A stretch of DNA of 64,000 nucleotides. Origin: Streptomyces fulvoviolaceus. Its GTDB lineage: Bacteria; Actinomycetota; Actinomycetes; Streptomycetales; Streptomycetaceae. The notes under the pieces were generated by a model. The model made no database searches. It worked only from the letters and a program-made list of their open reading frames with translations, and was not told where the DNA came from. Position 1 is the stretch's first letter, and each line of letters opens with the position of its first letter. Below, one piece after another: positions 46,453 through 55,078 of the stretch. Both the position numbers and the translations under genes were made by a program. The stretch is taken from positions 1-64,000 of the forward strand of contig NZ_JOEY01000024.1 of assembly GCF_000718165.1 (NCBI RefSeq), in the 5' to 3' direction.

Positions 46453-46476
46453 CTCCGCATCGTCCTCATCCCTCAT

Positions 46477-46506
46477 GTGCCCCGGCCGGCGACTCGGCCG
46501 GGGCAC
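46477..46506. terminator. bidirectional terminator prcA/LacI gene
   Basis: GTGCCCCGGCCG and CGGCCGGGGCAC form a perfect 12-bp stem with a six-base loop between the two convergent genes. Confidence 0.85.
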
Positions 46507-46513
46507 AGGGCGT

Positions 46514-47530
46514 TCAGGGGGCGCTGGGCGGGGCCGTGGAGCCCCGTACGACCAGTTCGACGTGGATGTCCCCCGCCTCGGGCGTACGGCCCTCCAGGAC
46601 CGCCAGGAGGGCCTGCATACCGCGTTCGCCGAACAGCTCCGCGTCCAGTCGGACGGTGGTCAGCTCGGGGTCGACGGCTGTGGCCAGGGCGAGGTCGTCG
46701 AGGCCGGTGACGGAGACGTCGTCGGGGATGCGCAGGCCGAGGTGCCGGATCGCCTTGTAGGCGCCGACCGCCATTTTGTCGTCGTCGCAGACCATGGCGG
46801 TGGGCCGGGGGCCGGGGGCGGCGAAGGCGGCTTCGGTCGCGGCGCGTGCGCCGTCGATGGTGATCGGCGCGTGCGCGGTGCGCACCGTCGCGCCCGGGAA
46901 CGCCTCCAGCCGTGCGGCCAGCTCGCGGGCGCGTACGTCGAAGGTCCAGGACGCCACGTCCGCGGCGAGGTGCAGGAAGCGGCGGTGTCCCAGGCCGGCC
47001 AGATGGTCGACCACCTGGCGGACGCCGTCGGCGATGTCCAGGTTGACCGTCGCCGCGCCCAGGCTGCCCTCGGGGTCGCTGTCGAGCATGACCAGGGGCA
47101 GCTGGTCGCCGCGGATGGCGGTGACGGCGTCGGCGGCCATGGAGGAGGCGATGACGCCGTCCAGGGCGGCCTGGGCGGAGGCGAAGGGGTCCTTGGCGGG
47201 GCCGATTCCCTCGGGGGAGGGGTAGAGGACCACTCCGAAGCCGTGCTCGGCGGCGATGCGGGCGGCGCCCGTGTAGACGCCGGCGAAGAACTCCGTCGTC
47301 AGCACCGGGACCACGAGGAGCACCGTGCGGGTGCGGCCCAGGCGCAGGTTGCGGGCGGCGAGGTTGGGCCGGTAGCCGAGTTCGCCCGCGGCTGTGCGGA
47401 CGCGCTCCGCCGTGGCTTCCGAGACCCGGCCGCGCCATTTGTCGCCGAGGACCAGGGACACCGCGGCCTGGGAGACCCCGGCGACCCGGGCGACGTCACG
47501 GCTCGTGGGGCGGGTGCTGCCTCGTGCCAC
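46514..47530 (-). CDS. LacI-family transcriptional regulator
   Basis: The 338-residue protein has a LacI helix-turn-helix at residues about 9-30 (TSRDVARVAGVSQAAVSLVLGD), a hinge helix (ERVRTAAGELGYRPNLAARNLR) and a periplasmic-binding type effector domain. GTG 47530 follows AAGGAGCAGGGAG. It is divergent from an MFS transporter, with two TACGTA-centred repeats in the shared gap, so it probably represses itself and the transporter in response to a small ligand, perhaps the transporter's substrate. Confidence 0.9.
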   Translation of the reverse strand: MARGSTRPTSRDVARVAGVSQAAVSLVLGDKWRGRVSEATAERVRTAAGELGYRPNLAARNLRLGRTRTVLLVVPVLTTEFFAGVYTGAARIAAEHGFGVVLYPSPEGIGPAKDPFASAQAALDGVIASSMAADAVTAIRGDQLPLVMLDSDPEGSLGAATVNLDIADGVRQVVDHLAGLGHRRFLHLAADVASWTFDVRARELAARLEAFPGATVRTAHAPITIDGARAATEAAFAAPGPRPTAMVCDDDKMAVGAYKAIRHLGLRIPDDVSVTGLDDLALATAVDPELTTVRLDAELFGERGMQALLAVLEGRTPEAGDIHVELVVRGSTAPPSAP

Positions 47531-47574
47531 CGTCTCCCTGCTCCTTCGTCTGGACTCGTGAACAGCGCACATGG

Positions 47575-47605
47575 TACGTATGACGAAGGGAGTTATACGT
47601 ACAAC
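47575..47605. promoter_or_regulatory. paired TACGTA operators between LacI and MFS genes
   Basis: TACGTA cores at 47575-47580 and 47596-47601 are centred 21 bp apart, two helical turns, on the same face of the DNA. The second lies in GTTATACGTACAAC (47592-47605), palindromic but for one pair. A central CG is usual for LacI-family operators. Confidence 0.6.
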
Positions 47606-47636
47606 CTCAACGCATTCGGCGAGGGAAGGTCGGGAC

Positions 47637-48896
47637 ATGGCCGCGGGATACCTGGAGATCCTCAGGACGAGGCACGCCACCCGGCTGCTGGTCGGCACGC
47701 TCGTGGGCCGGCTGCCGAACGCCACGGCCGCGATCGCGATCCTGCTGTTCGTCCGCGCCGAGGGCGGCTCGTACACCCTGGCCGGCGGGCTCGCGGCGGT
47801 CTACGGCGTCGCCAACGCCGTGGGGCAGCCGCTGCTCGGGCGGCTGGTGGACCTGCACGGCCAGCCCCGTGTGCAGCTGCCGTCGGCTGTCCTGTCGGCC
47901 CTCGCGATGTCCGTGTTCGCCTTCACGGGCACGGAGCCGCTGCCGCTCGCCTACGCCGCCGTGGCGGCCGCCGGACTCTTCACACCGCCCCTGGAGGGCG
48001 GTCTGCGGGCGCTGTGGCCCTCCGTCCTCCGCAAGGAGGACCAGGTGCACACGGCGTACGCCATGGACGCCGTGGCGCAGGAAGTCATGTTCACCGTCGG
48101 GCCGTTGCTCGTGACGCTGTTCGTGTCGCTGTGGTCGGGGCAGGCCGCGCTGCTCGTGCTGAACGCCATCGGGGTGCTCGGCGCGCTCTCGGTGGTCGTG
48201 TCGCCGCCCTCGCGCGCGTGGCGCTCGGCCCCGCGGGAGGCGCACTGGCTCGGCGCCCTGCGCTCGCCCGGACTCCTCGCGCTTCTCGGCGCGTTCCTCT
48301 TCGTGGGCATGGCGCTCGGCTCCATCACGGTCGCCGCCGTGCCGTACGCGGACGACAACGGCGGGGACGCGGTGTTCGGCTGGATGATGGCGGCGCTGGG
48401 GCTCGGCGCGCTCGTGGGCGGCGCCGTCTACGGGGCGCGGCAGTGGGCGGGGGAGCCGGCGCGGCGACTTCGGGTCCTGGTGGCCTTTCTGGCGGCGGGT
48501 TACCTGCCGCTGCTGCTGATGCCGGGCGCGGTCGCCATGACGCTGCTCACGGCCGTCGCCGGGGTGTTCCTGGCGCCCGCCATCGCCTGTGCCTTCGTGC
48601 TCGTCGACCGGCACGCGCCGAGGGGGACCGTCACCGAGGCGTTCTCCTGGTTCGTGACCACGTTCACCGTGGGCGCGTCCGTCGGAACGGGGCTGGCGGG
48701 CCCGGTCGTCGAGGCGGGCGGGGCCCTGTGGGGCTTCGCCGTACCGGGTGTCGCGGGGGGCGTCTCCCTGCTGGTTCTGCTGGCCACGGGACGGGTCCTC
48801 GCAGCTCCCGCCGGACGCGCGGTAGTTGCGGCTTCATCGGAAAATGATCCAAACCGTGCTGTCGAACCCCGTTTCAGCTCAGGGGATCGGGCGTAA
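47637..48896 (+). CDS. MFS transporter
   Basis: The 419-residue membrane protein has about twelve hydrophobic helices and the MFS inter-helix motif near GQPLLGRLVDLHGQPR. No substrate is indicated. ATG 47637 follows GGGAAGG; the in-frame extension to 47571 overlaps the operators. It is divergent from a LacI-type regulator that probably controls it. Its last codons contain the -10-like hexamer of pafA. Confidence 0.88.
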   Translation: MAAGYLEILRTRHATRLLVGTLVGRLPNATAAIAILLFVRAEGGSYTLAGGLAAVYGVANAVGQPLLGRLVDLHGQPRVQLPSAVLSALAMSVFAFTGTEPLPLAYAAVAAAGLFTPPLEGGLRALWPSVLRKEDQVHTAYAMDAVAQEVMFTVGPLLVTLFVSLWSGQAALLVLNAIGVLGALSVVVSPPSRAWRSAPREAHWLGALRSPGLLALLGAFLFVGMALGSITVAAVPYADDNGGDAVFGWMMAALGLGALVGGAVYGARQWAGEPARRLRVLVAFLAAGYLPLLLMPGAVAMTLLTAVAGVFLAPAIACAFVLVDRHAPRGTVTEAFSWFVTTFTVGASVGTGLAGPVVEAGGALWGFAVPGVAGGVSLLVLLATGRVLAAPAGRAVVAASSENDPNRAVEPRFSSGDRA

Positions 48897-48899
48897 TGT
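48894..48899 (+). promoter_or_regulatory. -10 element of pafA, leaderless start
   Basis: TAATGT overlaps the end of the MFS gene and lies six bases before the pafA ATG, with no ribosome site. Leaderless translation of pafA is implied. Confidence 0.5.
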
Positions 48900-48905
48900 T
48901 CACTC

Positions 48906-50267
48906 ATGGACCGCCGCATTTTCGGGCTGGAGAACGAGTACGGCGTCACGTGTACGTTCAGGGGACAGCGGCGCCTGTCTCCCGACGAGGTGGCGCGGTA
49001 CCTCTTCCGCCGTGTCGTGTCATGGGGCCGCAGCAGCAATGTCTTTCTGCGAAACGGCGCCCGCCTCTATCTCGATGTCGGGTCACATCCGGAATACGCG
49101 ACACCCGAATGTGACAACGTGACCGAACTGGTCACGCACGACAAAGCAGGCGAGCGCATTCTCGAAGGACTCCTGGTGGACGCCGAACGACGCCTGCATG
49201 AGGAAGGAATCGCGGGCGACGTCTACCTCTTCAAGAACAACACCGACTCGGCGGGTAACTCCTACGGCTGCCACGAGAACTATCTCGTCGCACGCCACGG
49301 GGAGTTCTCCCGGCTCGCGGACATCCTCATTCCCTTCCTTGTCACCCGCCAGCTGCTGTGCGGTGCGGGCAAGGTTCTGCAGACCCCGCGGGGCGCCGTG
49401 TACTGCGTCAGCCAGCGGGCCGAGCACATCTGGGAGGGCGTCTCCTCGGCGACGACGCGTTCCCGGCCGATCATCAACACGCGAGACGAACCGCACGCCG
49501 ACGCCGAGCGCTACCGCCGCCTGCACGTCATCGTGGGCGACTCGAACATGTCCGAGACGACCATGCTGCTCAAGGTCGGCGCCACCGACCTGGTGCTGCG
49601 CATGATCGAGGCGGGCACCGTGATGCGTGACCTCACCCTGGAGAACCCGATCCGGGCGATCCGCGAGGTCAGCCACGACATCACCGGCCGGCGCAAGGTG
49701 CGCCTGGCCAGCGGTCGCGAGGCCTCCGCGCTGGAGGTGCAGCGCGAGTACTACGAGAAGGCCGTGGACTTCTGTGAGCGCCGCGGCATCCGTACCGGAA
49801 CGGTCGAGCAGGTCCTCGAGCTGTGGGGCCGGGTGCTCGACTCGATCGAGGCTGAGGACCTCGACCGGATCGGCACCGAGATCGACTGGGTCATGAAGTA
49901 CAAGCTCATCGAGCGGTACCGGGCCAAGCACAACATGACCATGTCCCACCCGCGGGTCGCGCAGATAGACCTCGCCTATCACGACATCCACCGCCGCCGA
50001 GGCCTGTACTACCTCCTGGAGAGGAAGGGTCAAGCCGCCCGGATCTGCAACGACTTGAAGATCTTCGAGGGCAAGTCCGTACCCCCGCAGACCACTCGGG
50101 CCCGCCTTCGCGGTGACTTCATCCGCCGGGCCCAGGAACAGCGACGGGACTTCACCGTCGACTGGGTCCACCTCAAGCTCAACGACCAGGCCCAGCGCAC
50201 GGTGTTGTGCAAGGACCCGTTCCGTTCCGTCGACGACCGGGTGGAGAAGCTGATCGCCGGTATGTGA
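48906..50267 (+). CDS. pafA: Pup-protein ligase
   Basis: The 453-residue enzyme links the C-terminal Glu of deamidated Pup to lysines of target proteins with ATP. It is a paralogue of Dop: [13 protein letters not shown] at the start, catalytic Asp57 in [15 protein letters not shown] and [21 protein letters not shown]. It lacks the Dop loop insert. ATG 48906 is placed six bases after TAATGT. It stands apart from the arc-prcA block, separated by a LacI/MFS pair. Confidence 0.96.
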   Translation: MDRRIFGLENEYGVTCTFRGQRRLSPDEVARYLFRRVVSWGRSSNVFLRNGARLYLDVGSHPEYATPECDNVTELVTHDKAGERILEGLLVDAERRLHEEGIAGDVYLFKNNTDSAGNSYGCHENYLVARHGEFSRLADILIPFLVTRQLLCGAGKVLQTPRGAVYCVSQRAEHIWEGVSSATTRSRPIINTRDEPHADAERYRRLHVIVGDSNMSETTMLLKVGATDLVLRMIEAGTVMRDLTLENPIRAIREVSHDITGRRKVRLASGREASALEVQREYYEKAVDFCERRGIRTGTVEQVLELWGRVLDSIEAEDLDRIGTEIDWVMKYKLIERYRAKHNMTMSHPRVAQIDLAYHDIHRRRGLYYLLERKGQAARICNDLKIFEGKSVPPQTTRARLRGDFIRRAQEQRRDFTVDWVHLKLNDQAQRTVLCKDPFRSVDDRVEKLIAGM

Positions 50268-50303
50268 GCAGCGCGTTCCGGTTGAATTGCCGGAACGCAA
50301 CAC

Positions 50304-50332
50304 GGGCGCCGTACGTTTCCCGTACGGCGCCC
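50304..50332. terminator. hairpin terminator after pafA
   Basis: GGGCGCCGTACG and CGTACGGCGCCC form a perfect 12-bp stem with loop TTTCC, followed by a short pyrimidine run. Confidence 0.82.
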
Positions 50333-50394
50333 TTCTCACGCCGTAGAGTTGCGCGCACGCCATCACAAGATCGACCGATTACGAGGCCCCCACC

Positions 50395-51399
50395 GTGCGC
50401 CGACGCTCACTCCTCATCGCCGTACCCGCAGGACTGGCCACGCTCGCCGCTTGCGGCGACGACAAGTCCGACTCGAGTAAGGCGAGTGACAGCGCGTCGC
50501 CCTCGGCGTCGACATCGGCCTCTGCCGCGCCGCCGCCGAAGATCGTCGATGGTCCGCTGCCGGCGATCACCGCGGGCGCGAAGTTCGGTGAGAAGCCGAC
50601 GGTCGCCAAGGGCAGTGGCGACCCGTCGAAGCAGCTCGCGGTGAAGACGGTCATCGCGGGCGGCGGCACCACGGTCGCGGAGAACGACTACGTCCAGGCG
50701 CACTACCTCGGCCAGGTCTGGGCCACGGCGAAGGTCTTCGACAACTCCTACGACCGCAAGGCGCCGCTGATCATCCAGCTCGCCCAGAACAGCATCATCG
50801 ATGGCTGGCGGTATGCCCTGACGGGCAAGAAGACCGGCAGTCGCGTCGAGTTCTCGGTGCCGCCCACCTGGGGTTACGGCACGGAGGGCAACTCCCAGGC
50901 GGGCATCAAGGGCACCGACACGCTGGTCTTCGTCGTCGACCTGCAGGAGACGTTCAACGCGAAGAGCTCCGCCAAGGGCACGAACGTCGCACAGAACGAC
51001 GCGGACCTGCCGAAGGTCGGCACCAACACCGACGGCAAGGCCCCCTCCATCGACATCCCGAAGGCGGACGCCCCGACCAAGCTGGTGGCCAACTACATCC
51101 TCGAGGGCGACGGCGACGCGGTCGCCGCCACCGACAGCCTGCTCGTCCAGTACAAGGGCGTGGTGTGGGACACCGGCAAGGAGTTCGACTCGACGTACGG
51201 CCGAGGTCAGTTGGCGTCCTTCTCGCTCGAGCAGGTCGTCAAGGGCTGGGCGCAGGGGCTGACCGGCAAGAAGGTCGGCAGCCGCGTCCTGATCTCCATC
51301 CCGCCGAAGCTGGGCTACGGCGACAGCCCGCCGTCGGGCAGCGGCATCGAGAAGGACTCCACGCTCGTCTTCTCCGTGGACATCCTGGCGAAGATGTGA
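50395..51399 (+). CDS. FKBP-type peptidyl-prolyl isomerase lipoprotein, two domains
   Basis: The 334-residue protein has a short signal ending ATLAACG and a Ser/Ala-rich linker. Two FKBP domains follow, about residues 85-180 (AHYLGQVWATAKVFDNSY, WGYGTEGN) and 235-334 (VQYKGVVWDTGKEFDSTYG, LGYGDSPPSG). It probably assists folding of exported proteins at the outer face of the membrane. GTG 50395 is used. A single-domain cytosolic paralogue follows 60 bases later. Confidence 0.9.
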   Translation: MRRRSLLIAVPAGLATLAACGDDKSDSSKASDSASPSASTSASAAPPPKIVDGPLPAITAGAKFGEKPTVAKGSGDPSKQLAVKTVIAGGGTTVAENDYVQAHYLGQVWATAKVFDNSYDRKAPLIIQLAQNSIIDGWRYALTGKKTGSRVEFSVPPTWGYGTEGNSQAGIKGTDTLVFVVDLQETFNAKSSAKGTNVAQNDADLPKVGTNTDGKAPSIDIPKADAPTKLVANYILEGDGDAVAATDSLLVQYKGVVWDTGKEFDSTYGRGQLASFSLEQVVKGWAQGLTGKKVGSRVLISIPPKLGYGDSPPSGSGIEKDSTLVFSVDILAKM

Positions 51400-51459
51400 C
51401 CCCTCGGAGGTGTAAGACTGTCCCTGTTGCCTTTCCGTGAACAAGCAGGAGCTAGTGAC

Positions 51460-51831
51460 GTGAGCATCGACAAGCCCGAGATCGACTTCCCGGGCGGCGA
51501 GCCCCCGGCGGACCTGGAGATCAAGGACATCTGGGAGGGCGACGGCGCGGTGGCCCAGGCGGGTCAGACCGTCAGCGTCCACTACGTGGGTGTCGCCTTC
51601 AGCACCGGCGAGGAGTTCGACGCCAGCTGGAACCGTGGCACCCCGTTCCGCTTCCCGCTGGGTGGCGGCCGGGTCATCAAGGGCTGGGACCAGGGCGTGC
51701 AGGGCATGAAGGTCGGCGGCCGTCGCCAGCTGACCATCCCCGCCCACCTCGCCTACGGCAACCAGAGCCCGACCCCGGCGATCAAGCCGGGCGAGACCCT
51801 GATCTTCGTGGTCGACCTCCTCGGAGTCTGA
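51460..51831 (+). CDS. FKBP-type peptidyl-prolyl isomerase, cytosolic
   Basis: The 123-residue single-domain FKBP has the complete fold: VHYVGVAFSTGEEFDASW, GGGRVIKGWDQGVQGMKVGGRRQLTIP and LAYGNQSPTPAIKPGETLIFVVDLL. It catalyses cis-trans isomerisation of proline bonds and would bind FK506/rapamycin-like macrolides. The GTG at 51460 after AGGAG is preferred over the in-frame TTG at 51427. It follows its lipoprotein paralogue and ends at a hairpin. Confidence 0.93.
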   Translation: MSIDKPEIDFPGGEPPADLEIKDIWEGDGAVAQAGQTVSVHYVGVAFSTGEEFDASWNRGTPFRFPLGGGRVIKGWDQGVQGMKVGGRRQLTIPAHLAYGNQSPTPAIKPGETLIFVVDLLGV

Positions 51832-51859
51832 TCGTCGTACGACCGGTCTCGACCAGCTG

Positions 51860-51887
51860 GGGCCCATGCCTGTCCGGGCATGGGCCC
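51860..51887 (+). terminator. intrinsic terminator after FKBP
   Basis: GGGCCCATGCC pairs with GGCATGGGCCC around a six-base loop and is followed by TCGGCTTTT. Confidence 0.85.
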
Positions 51888-51960
51888 TCGGCTTTTGCCG
51901 CGCCACTTCGGGGCGGTACGGTCATCGTCCGTAAGCACCATAGGGAGGCGAAGGGCGTCG

Positions 51961-52914
51961 ATGGCCATTGCCAAGGCAGAGCGGCTGATGAACCTGGCGC
52001 TGTGTCTGCTCGGGACGCGGCGGCCACTCAGCAAACGCGAGCTGCGTGAGTCCATCGAGGCCTATCTCGAAGCGGGTTCCGACGACTCCTTCAACCGGAT
52101 GTTCGAGCGCGACAAGGACGATCTGCGCGAACTCGGGCTCGTGATCGAGACCGTGGAGAACCTCGACGGCGACGTCGGCTACCTCGCCCGCCGCGACAGC
52201 AACCGTCTCCCGCCCGTCACCCTCGACGCCGAGGAGGCCGCCGCCCTGGGCCTGGCCGCCAAGGTGTGGCAGCAGGCCCGGCTCGCCGGCGCGGCCAGCG
52301 GCGCGCTGCAGAAACTGCGCGCGGCCGGACTCCCCGAGGACTTCGACCCGTACGAGTCGCATGGCGCCCTGGAGCCGCGCATCCCGGTGCACGAGGCGTC
52401 GTTCGAACCGCTGATGCTGGCCTGCCGCGATCGCCGCCCGGTCGTCTTCGACTACCGCAAGGCCACCGCCGCCCACCCCGAGCCCCGGCATGTCGAGCCG
52501 TGGGCCCTGGAGTGCTGGCGTGGCCACTGGTACCTGGCGGGCTGGGACCGCGACCGGGGCGCCGAGCGGGTGTTCCGGCTCTCCCGGATCACCGGGAAGG
52601 TGCGCACCCGCGGAGCCAGGTTCACGGCGCCCGTCCCGGACGTCGTCACGGTCCGCGAGACCGTCGCGAGCTGGGCGGGGGAGAACGCCGACCGCTCCGC
52701 GCTGATCCGGCTGCGCACGGACGCGGGGTACCCGCTGCGGGCGAAGGCCGCCTCGGTGCGGGAACTGGGGGACGGCTGGGACGAGTTGGAGATCCCGTAC
52801 GGGCATGGACTGGACGCCTGGCTCGTGGAGTTCGGGCCGGACGTGGTGGTCCTGGAGCCGGCCGAGCTGCGGGCCGACGTGGTGGACCGGCTGCGTGCCG
52901 TGGCCAAGGGCTGA
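51961..52914 (+). CDS. pafB: WYL-domain transcriptional regulator PafB
   Basis: The 317-residue protein has an N-terminal winged helix-turn-helix (RRPLSKRELRESIEAYL and FERDKDDLRELGLVIE) and a WYL domain (about residues 145-235, HVEPWALECWRGHWYLAGWD). With PafC it forms the PafBC activator of LexA/RecA-independent DNA-damage genes described in mycobacteria. ATG 51961 follows GGGAGG. pafC starts 16 bases after its stop. The name paf reflects linkage to pafA, not a role in pupylation. Confidence 0.9.
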   Translation: MAIAKAERLMNLALCLLGTRRPLSKRELRESIEAYLEAGSDDSFNRMFERDKDDLRELGLVIETVENLDGDVGYLARRDSNRLPPVTLDAEEAAALGLAAKVWQQARLAGAASGALQKLRAAGLPEDFDPYESHGALEPRIPVHEASFEPLMLACRDRRPVVFDYRKATAAHPEPRHVEPWALECWRGHWYLAGWDRDRGAERVFRLSRITGKVRTRGARFTAPVPDVVTVRETVASWAGENADRSALIRLRTDAGYPLRAKAASVRELGDGWDELEIPYGHGLDAWLVEFGPDVVVLEPAELRADVVDRLRAVAKG

Positions 52915-52929
52915 GGGGGACGTAGCACA

Positions 52930-53970
52930 GTGGTGGGAAAACCGGCCAGGCCCGCGAACGCCATCGACCAGACCCGGCGGATGCTCTCCCTGGTCACGTA
53001 TCTGAGGGAGCGTCCCGGCGCCCGGGTCGAGGACGTGGCGCGCGCCTTCGGGATCACCGAGGACGAGCTGGTCTCGGACCTCGACGTGCTGCCCATGTGC
53101 GGCACCAGCTTCCGCGGCGGCGACCTGCTCGACATCGACACCGACGGCGAGCGCATCTGGTGGCACAACCCCGATGACGTCGCCGAGCCGCTGAGGCTCG
53201 CGGCCGACGAGGCCACCGCGCTGCTCGTGGCCGCCCGCGCGGTGTCCACGCTGCCCGGGCTGCGGGAGAGCGACCGGCAGGCATTGCTGCGCGCCACGGC
53301 CAAGGTGGAGACCGCGGCCGGCGAGACGGCGGGCGCCAGTGCGCGCCTGTCGGTCACCTTCGAGTCCGAGGGCGGCGTCTTCGCGGACGTCGACCGGGCC
53401 ATCTCCGAGCGCCGCCGCCTGTGGATCCGCTACTACTCGCCCGCCCGCGACGAACTCAGCGAGCGCGAGATCGACCCGATCCGGCTGGTCAGCGTCGGGC
53501 ACACGTACGTGGAGGCCTGGTGCCGCCGCTCCGAGGCGCGCCGCACCTTCCGGCTCGACCGGGTCGCCGAGATCAGGATCCTCGACGAGCCGTCCGCGCC
53601 GCCCGAGATCGAGCTCAGGGACCTGTCCGAGGGGCTCGTGCAGCCCGCGGCCGAGGACCCCGAGGTGGTCATCGAGGTCGGCCCCGGCGGGCGCTGGGTC
53701 GCCGAGTACTACCCGCACGACAGTGCGGATGAACTTCCGGACGGCGGGCTGCGTATCAGCCTGCGCACCCCGGATCCGACGTCGCTCAGGCGGCTGGCGC
53801 TGCGGCTCGGCCGTGAGGGCCGGATCGTCTCGCCGCGCGACCTCGCCGACAGCGCCCGCCAGGCGGCCCGCGAGGCGCTGGCGGCGTACGACGGGGTCGA
53901 GGCGCAGGGCGCTCACGGAGCGTCCGCGGTTCACGACGGGCAGCACGACAGGCAGGAGCAGGGGCTTTGA
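52930..53970 (+). CDS. pafC: WYL-domain transcriptional regulator PafC
   Basis: The 346-residue partner of PafB has a helix-turn-helix-like N-terminus (MLSLVTYLRERPGARVEDVARAFGITEDEL) and a WYL-type domain (IDPIRLVSVGHTYVEAWCRRSEARRTFRLDRV), followed by a C-terminal extension domain. GTG 52930 is immediately followed by a second GTG. The 3' end overlaps the next gene by four bases (TTGA). PafBC is expected to sense single-stranded DNA or a related damage signal. Confidence 0.9.
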   Translation: MVGKPARPANAIDQTRRMLSLVTYLRERPGARVEDVARAFGITEDELVSDLDVLPMCGTSFRGGDLLDIDTDGERIWWHNPDDVAEPLRLAADEATALLVAARAVSTLPGLRESDRQALLRATAKVETAAGETAGASARLSVTFESEGGVFADVDRAISERRRLWIRYYSPARDELSEREIDPIRLVSVGHTYVEAWCRRSEARRTFRLDRVAEIRILDEPSAPPEIELRDLSEGLVQPAAEDPEVVIEVGPGGRWVAEYYPHDSADELPDGGLRISLRTPDPTSLRRLALRLGREGRIVSPRDLADSARQAAREALAAYDGVEAQGAHGASAVHDGQHDRQEQGL

Positions 53971-54275
53971 GCGAGTCGTCGGCGTCTGGCGCGGGAGTGA
54001 CGGCCCACGAGGGAATGACGGTGGCCGCCGCGTTCGCCGGGATGAGAAGCGTGACCCCGGTGACCTTCAGGGCGGGCTGCCCGGACTGCCGGGTCAGCTT
54101 CGAGCTCGCCGCGAGCTCCTTGCGCCTGGCCATCGGCGCCTCGAGCCGCACCACCTTCTACTCCTTCACCTGCCCCGAGTGCGGCGAGGCGGTCCGCAAG
54201 CCGGCGGGTGAGCGGATCGTCGAGCTGCTCACCGGGGGCGGGGTCAGGACCCTGCGCCTGCACTCCACCCTCTAG
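53967..54275 (+). CDS. zinc-ribbon protein, function unknown
   Basis: The 102-residue protein starts at TTG 53967, overlapping the pafC stop by four bases. It has a CPDC pair (about residues 38-41) and a CPEC pair (about 69-72), which together make a zinc ribbon, and a basic C-terminal segment. It is probably translated with pafC. No function can be assigned; a nucleic-acid or transcription role would fit a zinc ribbon. Confidence 0.65.
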   Translation: MSESSASGAGVTAHEGMTVAAAFAGMRSVTPVTFRAGCPDCRVSFELAASSLRLAIGASSRTTFYSFTCPECGEAVRKPAGERIVELLTGGGVRTLRLHSTL

Positions 54276-54285
54276 GCTCGGCCCC

Positions 54286-54480
54286 ATGTTCTGGCCGATG
54301 TTCGCCGTAGCTGTGGGTTTCGTGGGTCTCGCCGTCCTCGGTGTGCTCGCCGTACGCGTTTTCCTGGAGGCGCAGCGCCTCGGAAAGCAGGTCACGGACT
54401 CCGCGCGCCGTATCAACCGGGCCGCGGAGGACCTGGAGCGGGCGGCCGTGAGCACGGCCCGCTCTGTGGACTCGCTGTGA
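54286..54480 (+). CDS. small membrane protein with amphipathic tail
   Basis: The 64-residue protein has one N-terminal hydrophobic helix (MFWPMFAVAVGFVGLAVLGVLAVRVF) cut short here for length, then a long charged helix (QVTDSARRINRAAEDLERAA) that may form a coiled coil. ATG 54286 lies seven bases after TAGGCT, suggesting a leaderless message. It lies just upstream of tatA; a link to secretion is only positional. Confidence 0.6.
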   Translation: MFWPMFAVAVGFVGLAVLGVLAVRVFLEAQRLGKQVTDSARRINRAAEDLERAAVSTARSVDSL

Positions 54481-54674
54481 GTCCGGCTGAGAGTTGGGTG
54501 TGAGTCCCGGGTCGCATGCGTTTTGCGCCACTTCGCCCTGTCACCCTGGTGCTCGCGGCAGGTACGCTGCTGGTCGCGGCCCGGAGAACGAGGCCCGGCC
54601 GCGGACCGGGAGTACGCACGGGGATTGCCACACGTTCACCCCTGAGCGTTACGATCGCTGCCAGCACGACTGAT

Positions 54675-54699
54675 CGGACACATGTCCGACCGGTCGGAC
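54675..54699. promoter_or_regulatory. overlapping palindromes upstream of tatA
   Basis: GTCCGACCGGTCGGAC (54684-54699) is a perfect 16-bp palindrome. It overlaps a second inverted repeat, CGGACACATGTCCG (54675-54688), so the middle GTCCG can pair either way. The site ends 41 bases before the tatA start and could be an operator or a switching RNA element. The rest of 54481-54740 shows no convincing gene. Confidence 0.45.
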
Positions 54700-54740
54700 A
54701 GCACCCACCCCCAGCCGCCTCGGTGAGAAGGTAAAGACTT

Positions 54741-55031
54741 ATGTTCGGAAGGCTCGGCGCCCCCGAGATCATTCTCATCCTCGTCGTCATCATCCTGCTG
54801 TTCGGCGCGAAGAAGCTTCCCGACATGGCGCGCTCGCTCGGCAAGTCGGCTCGCATCCTCAAGAGCGAGGCCAAGGCGATGAAGACCGAGGGTCAGGACA
54901 ACGCGTCCGCTCCCGCGGCCCCGCCGCAGGACGACCAGCAGCCCCCCGTCCAGCGCACCATCCAGGCCGCTCCCGGTGACGTGACCAGCTCCCGCCCGGT
55001 CGCCGAGCCGACGGACACGACCAAGCGCTGA
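54741..55031 (+). CDS. tatA: twin-arginine translocase subunit TatA
   Basis: The 96-residue protein has a short N-terminal membrane helix (IILILVVIILLFGAKKLPD), the FGAKKLPDMARSLGK hinge and amphipathic helix, and a Pro/Gln/Asp-rich tail. It oligomerises to form the Tat pore for folded proteins. ATG 54741 follows GAAGG. tatC follows after 47 bases. Confidence 0.95.
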   Translation: MFGRLGAPEIILILVVIILLFGAKKLPDMARSLGKSARILKSEAKAMKTEGQDNASAPAAPPQDDQQPPVQRTIQAAPGDVTSSRPVAEPTDTTKR

Positions 55032-55078
55032 CGCAGGGCCGGTGACCTCCGGCCCGCCGCACGAGATGGGAACGTGGG

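Noticed and set aside
54516..54734. 72-codon frame between the small membrane protein and tatA
   Set aside because: There is no ribosome site, the C-terminal half is low complexity and it overlaps the palindromes; support is too weak.
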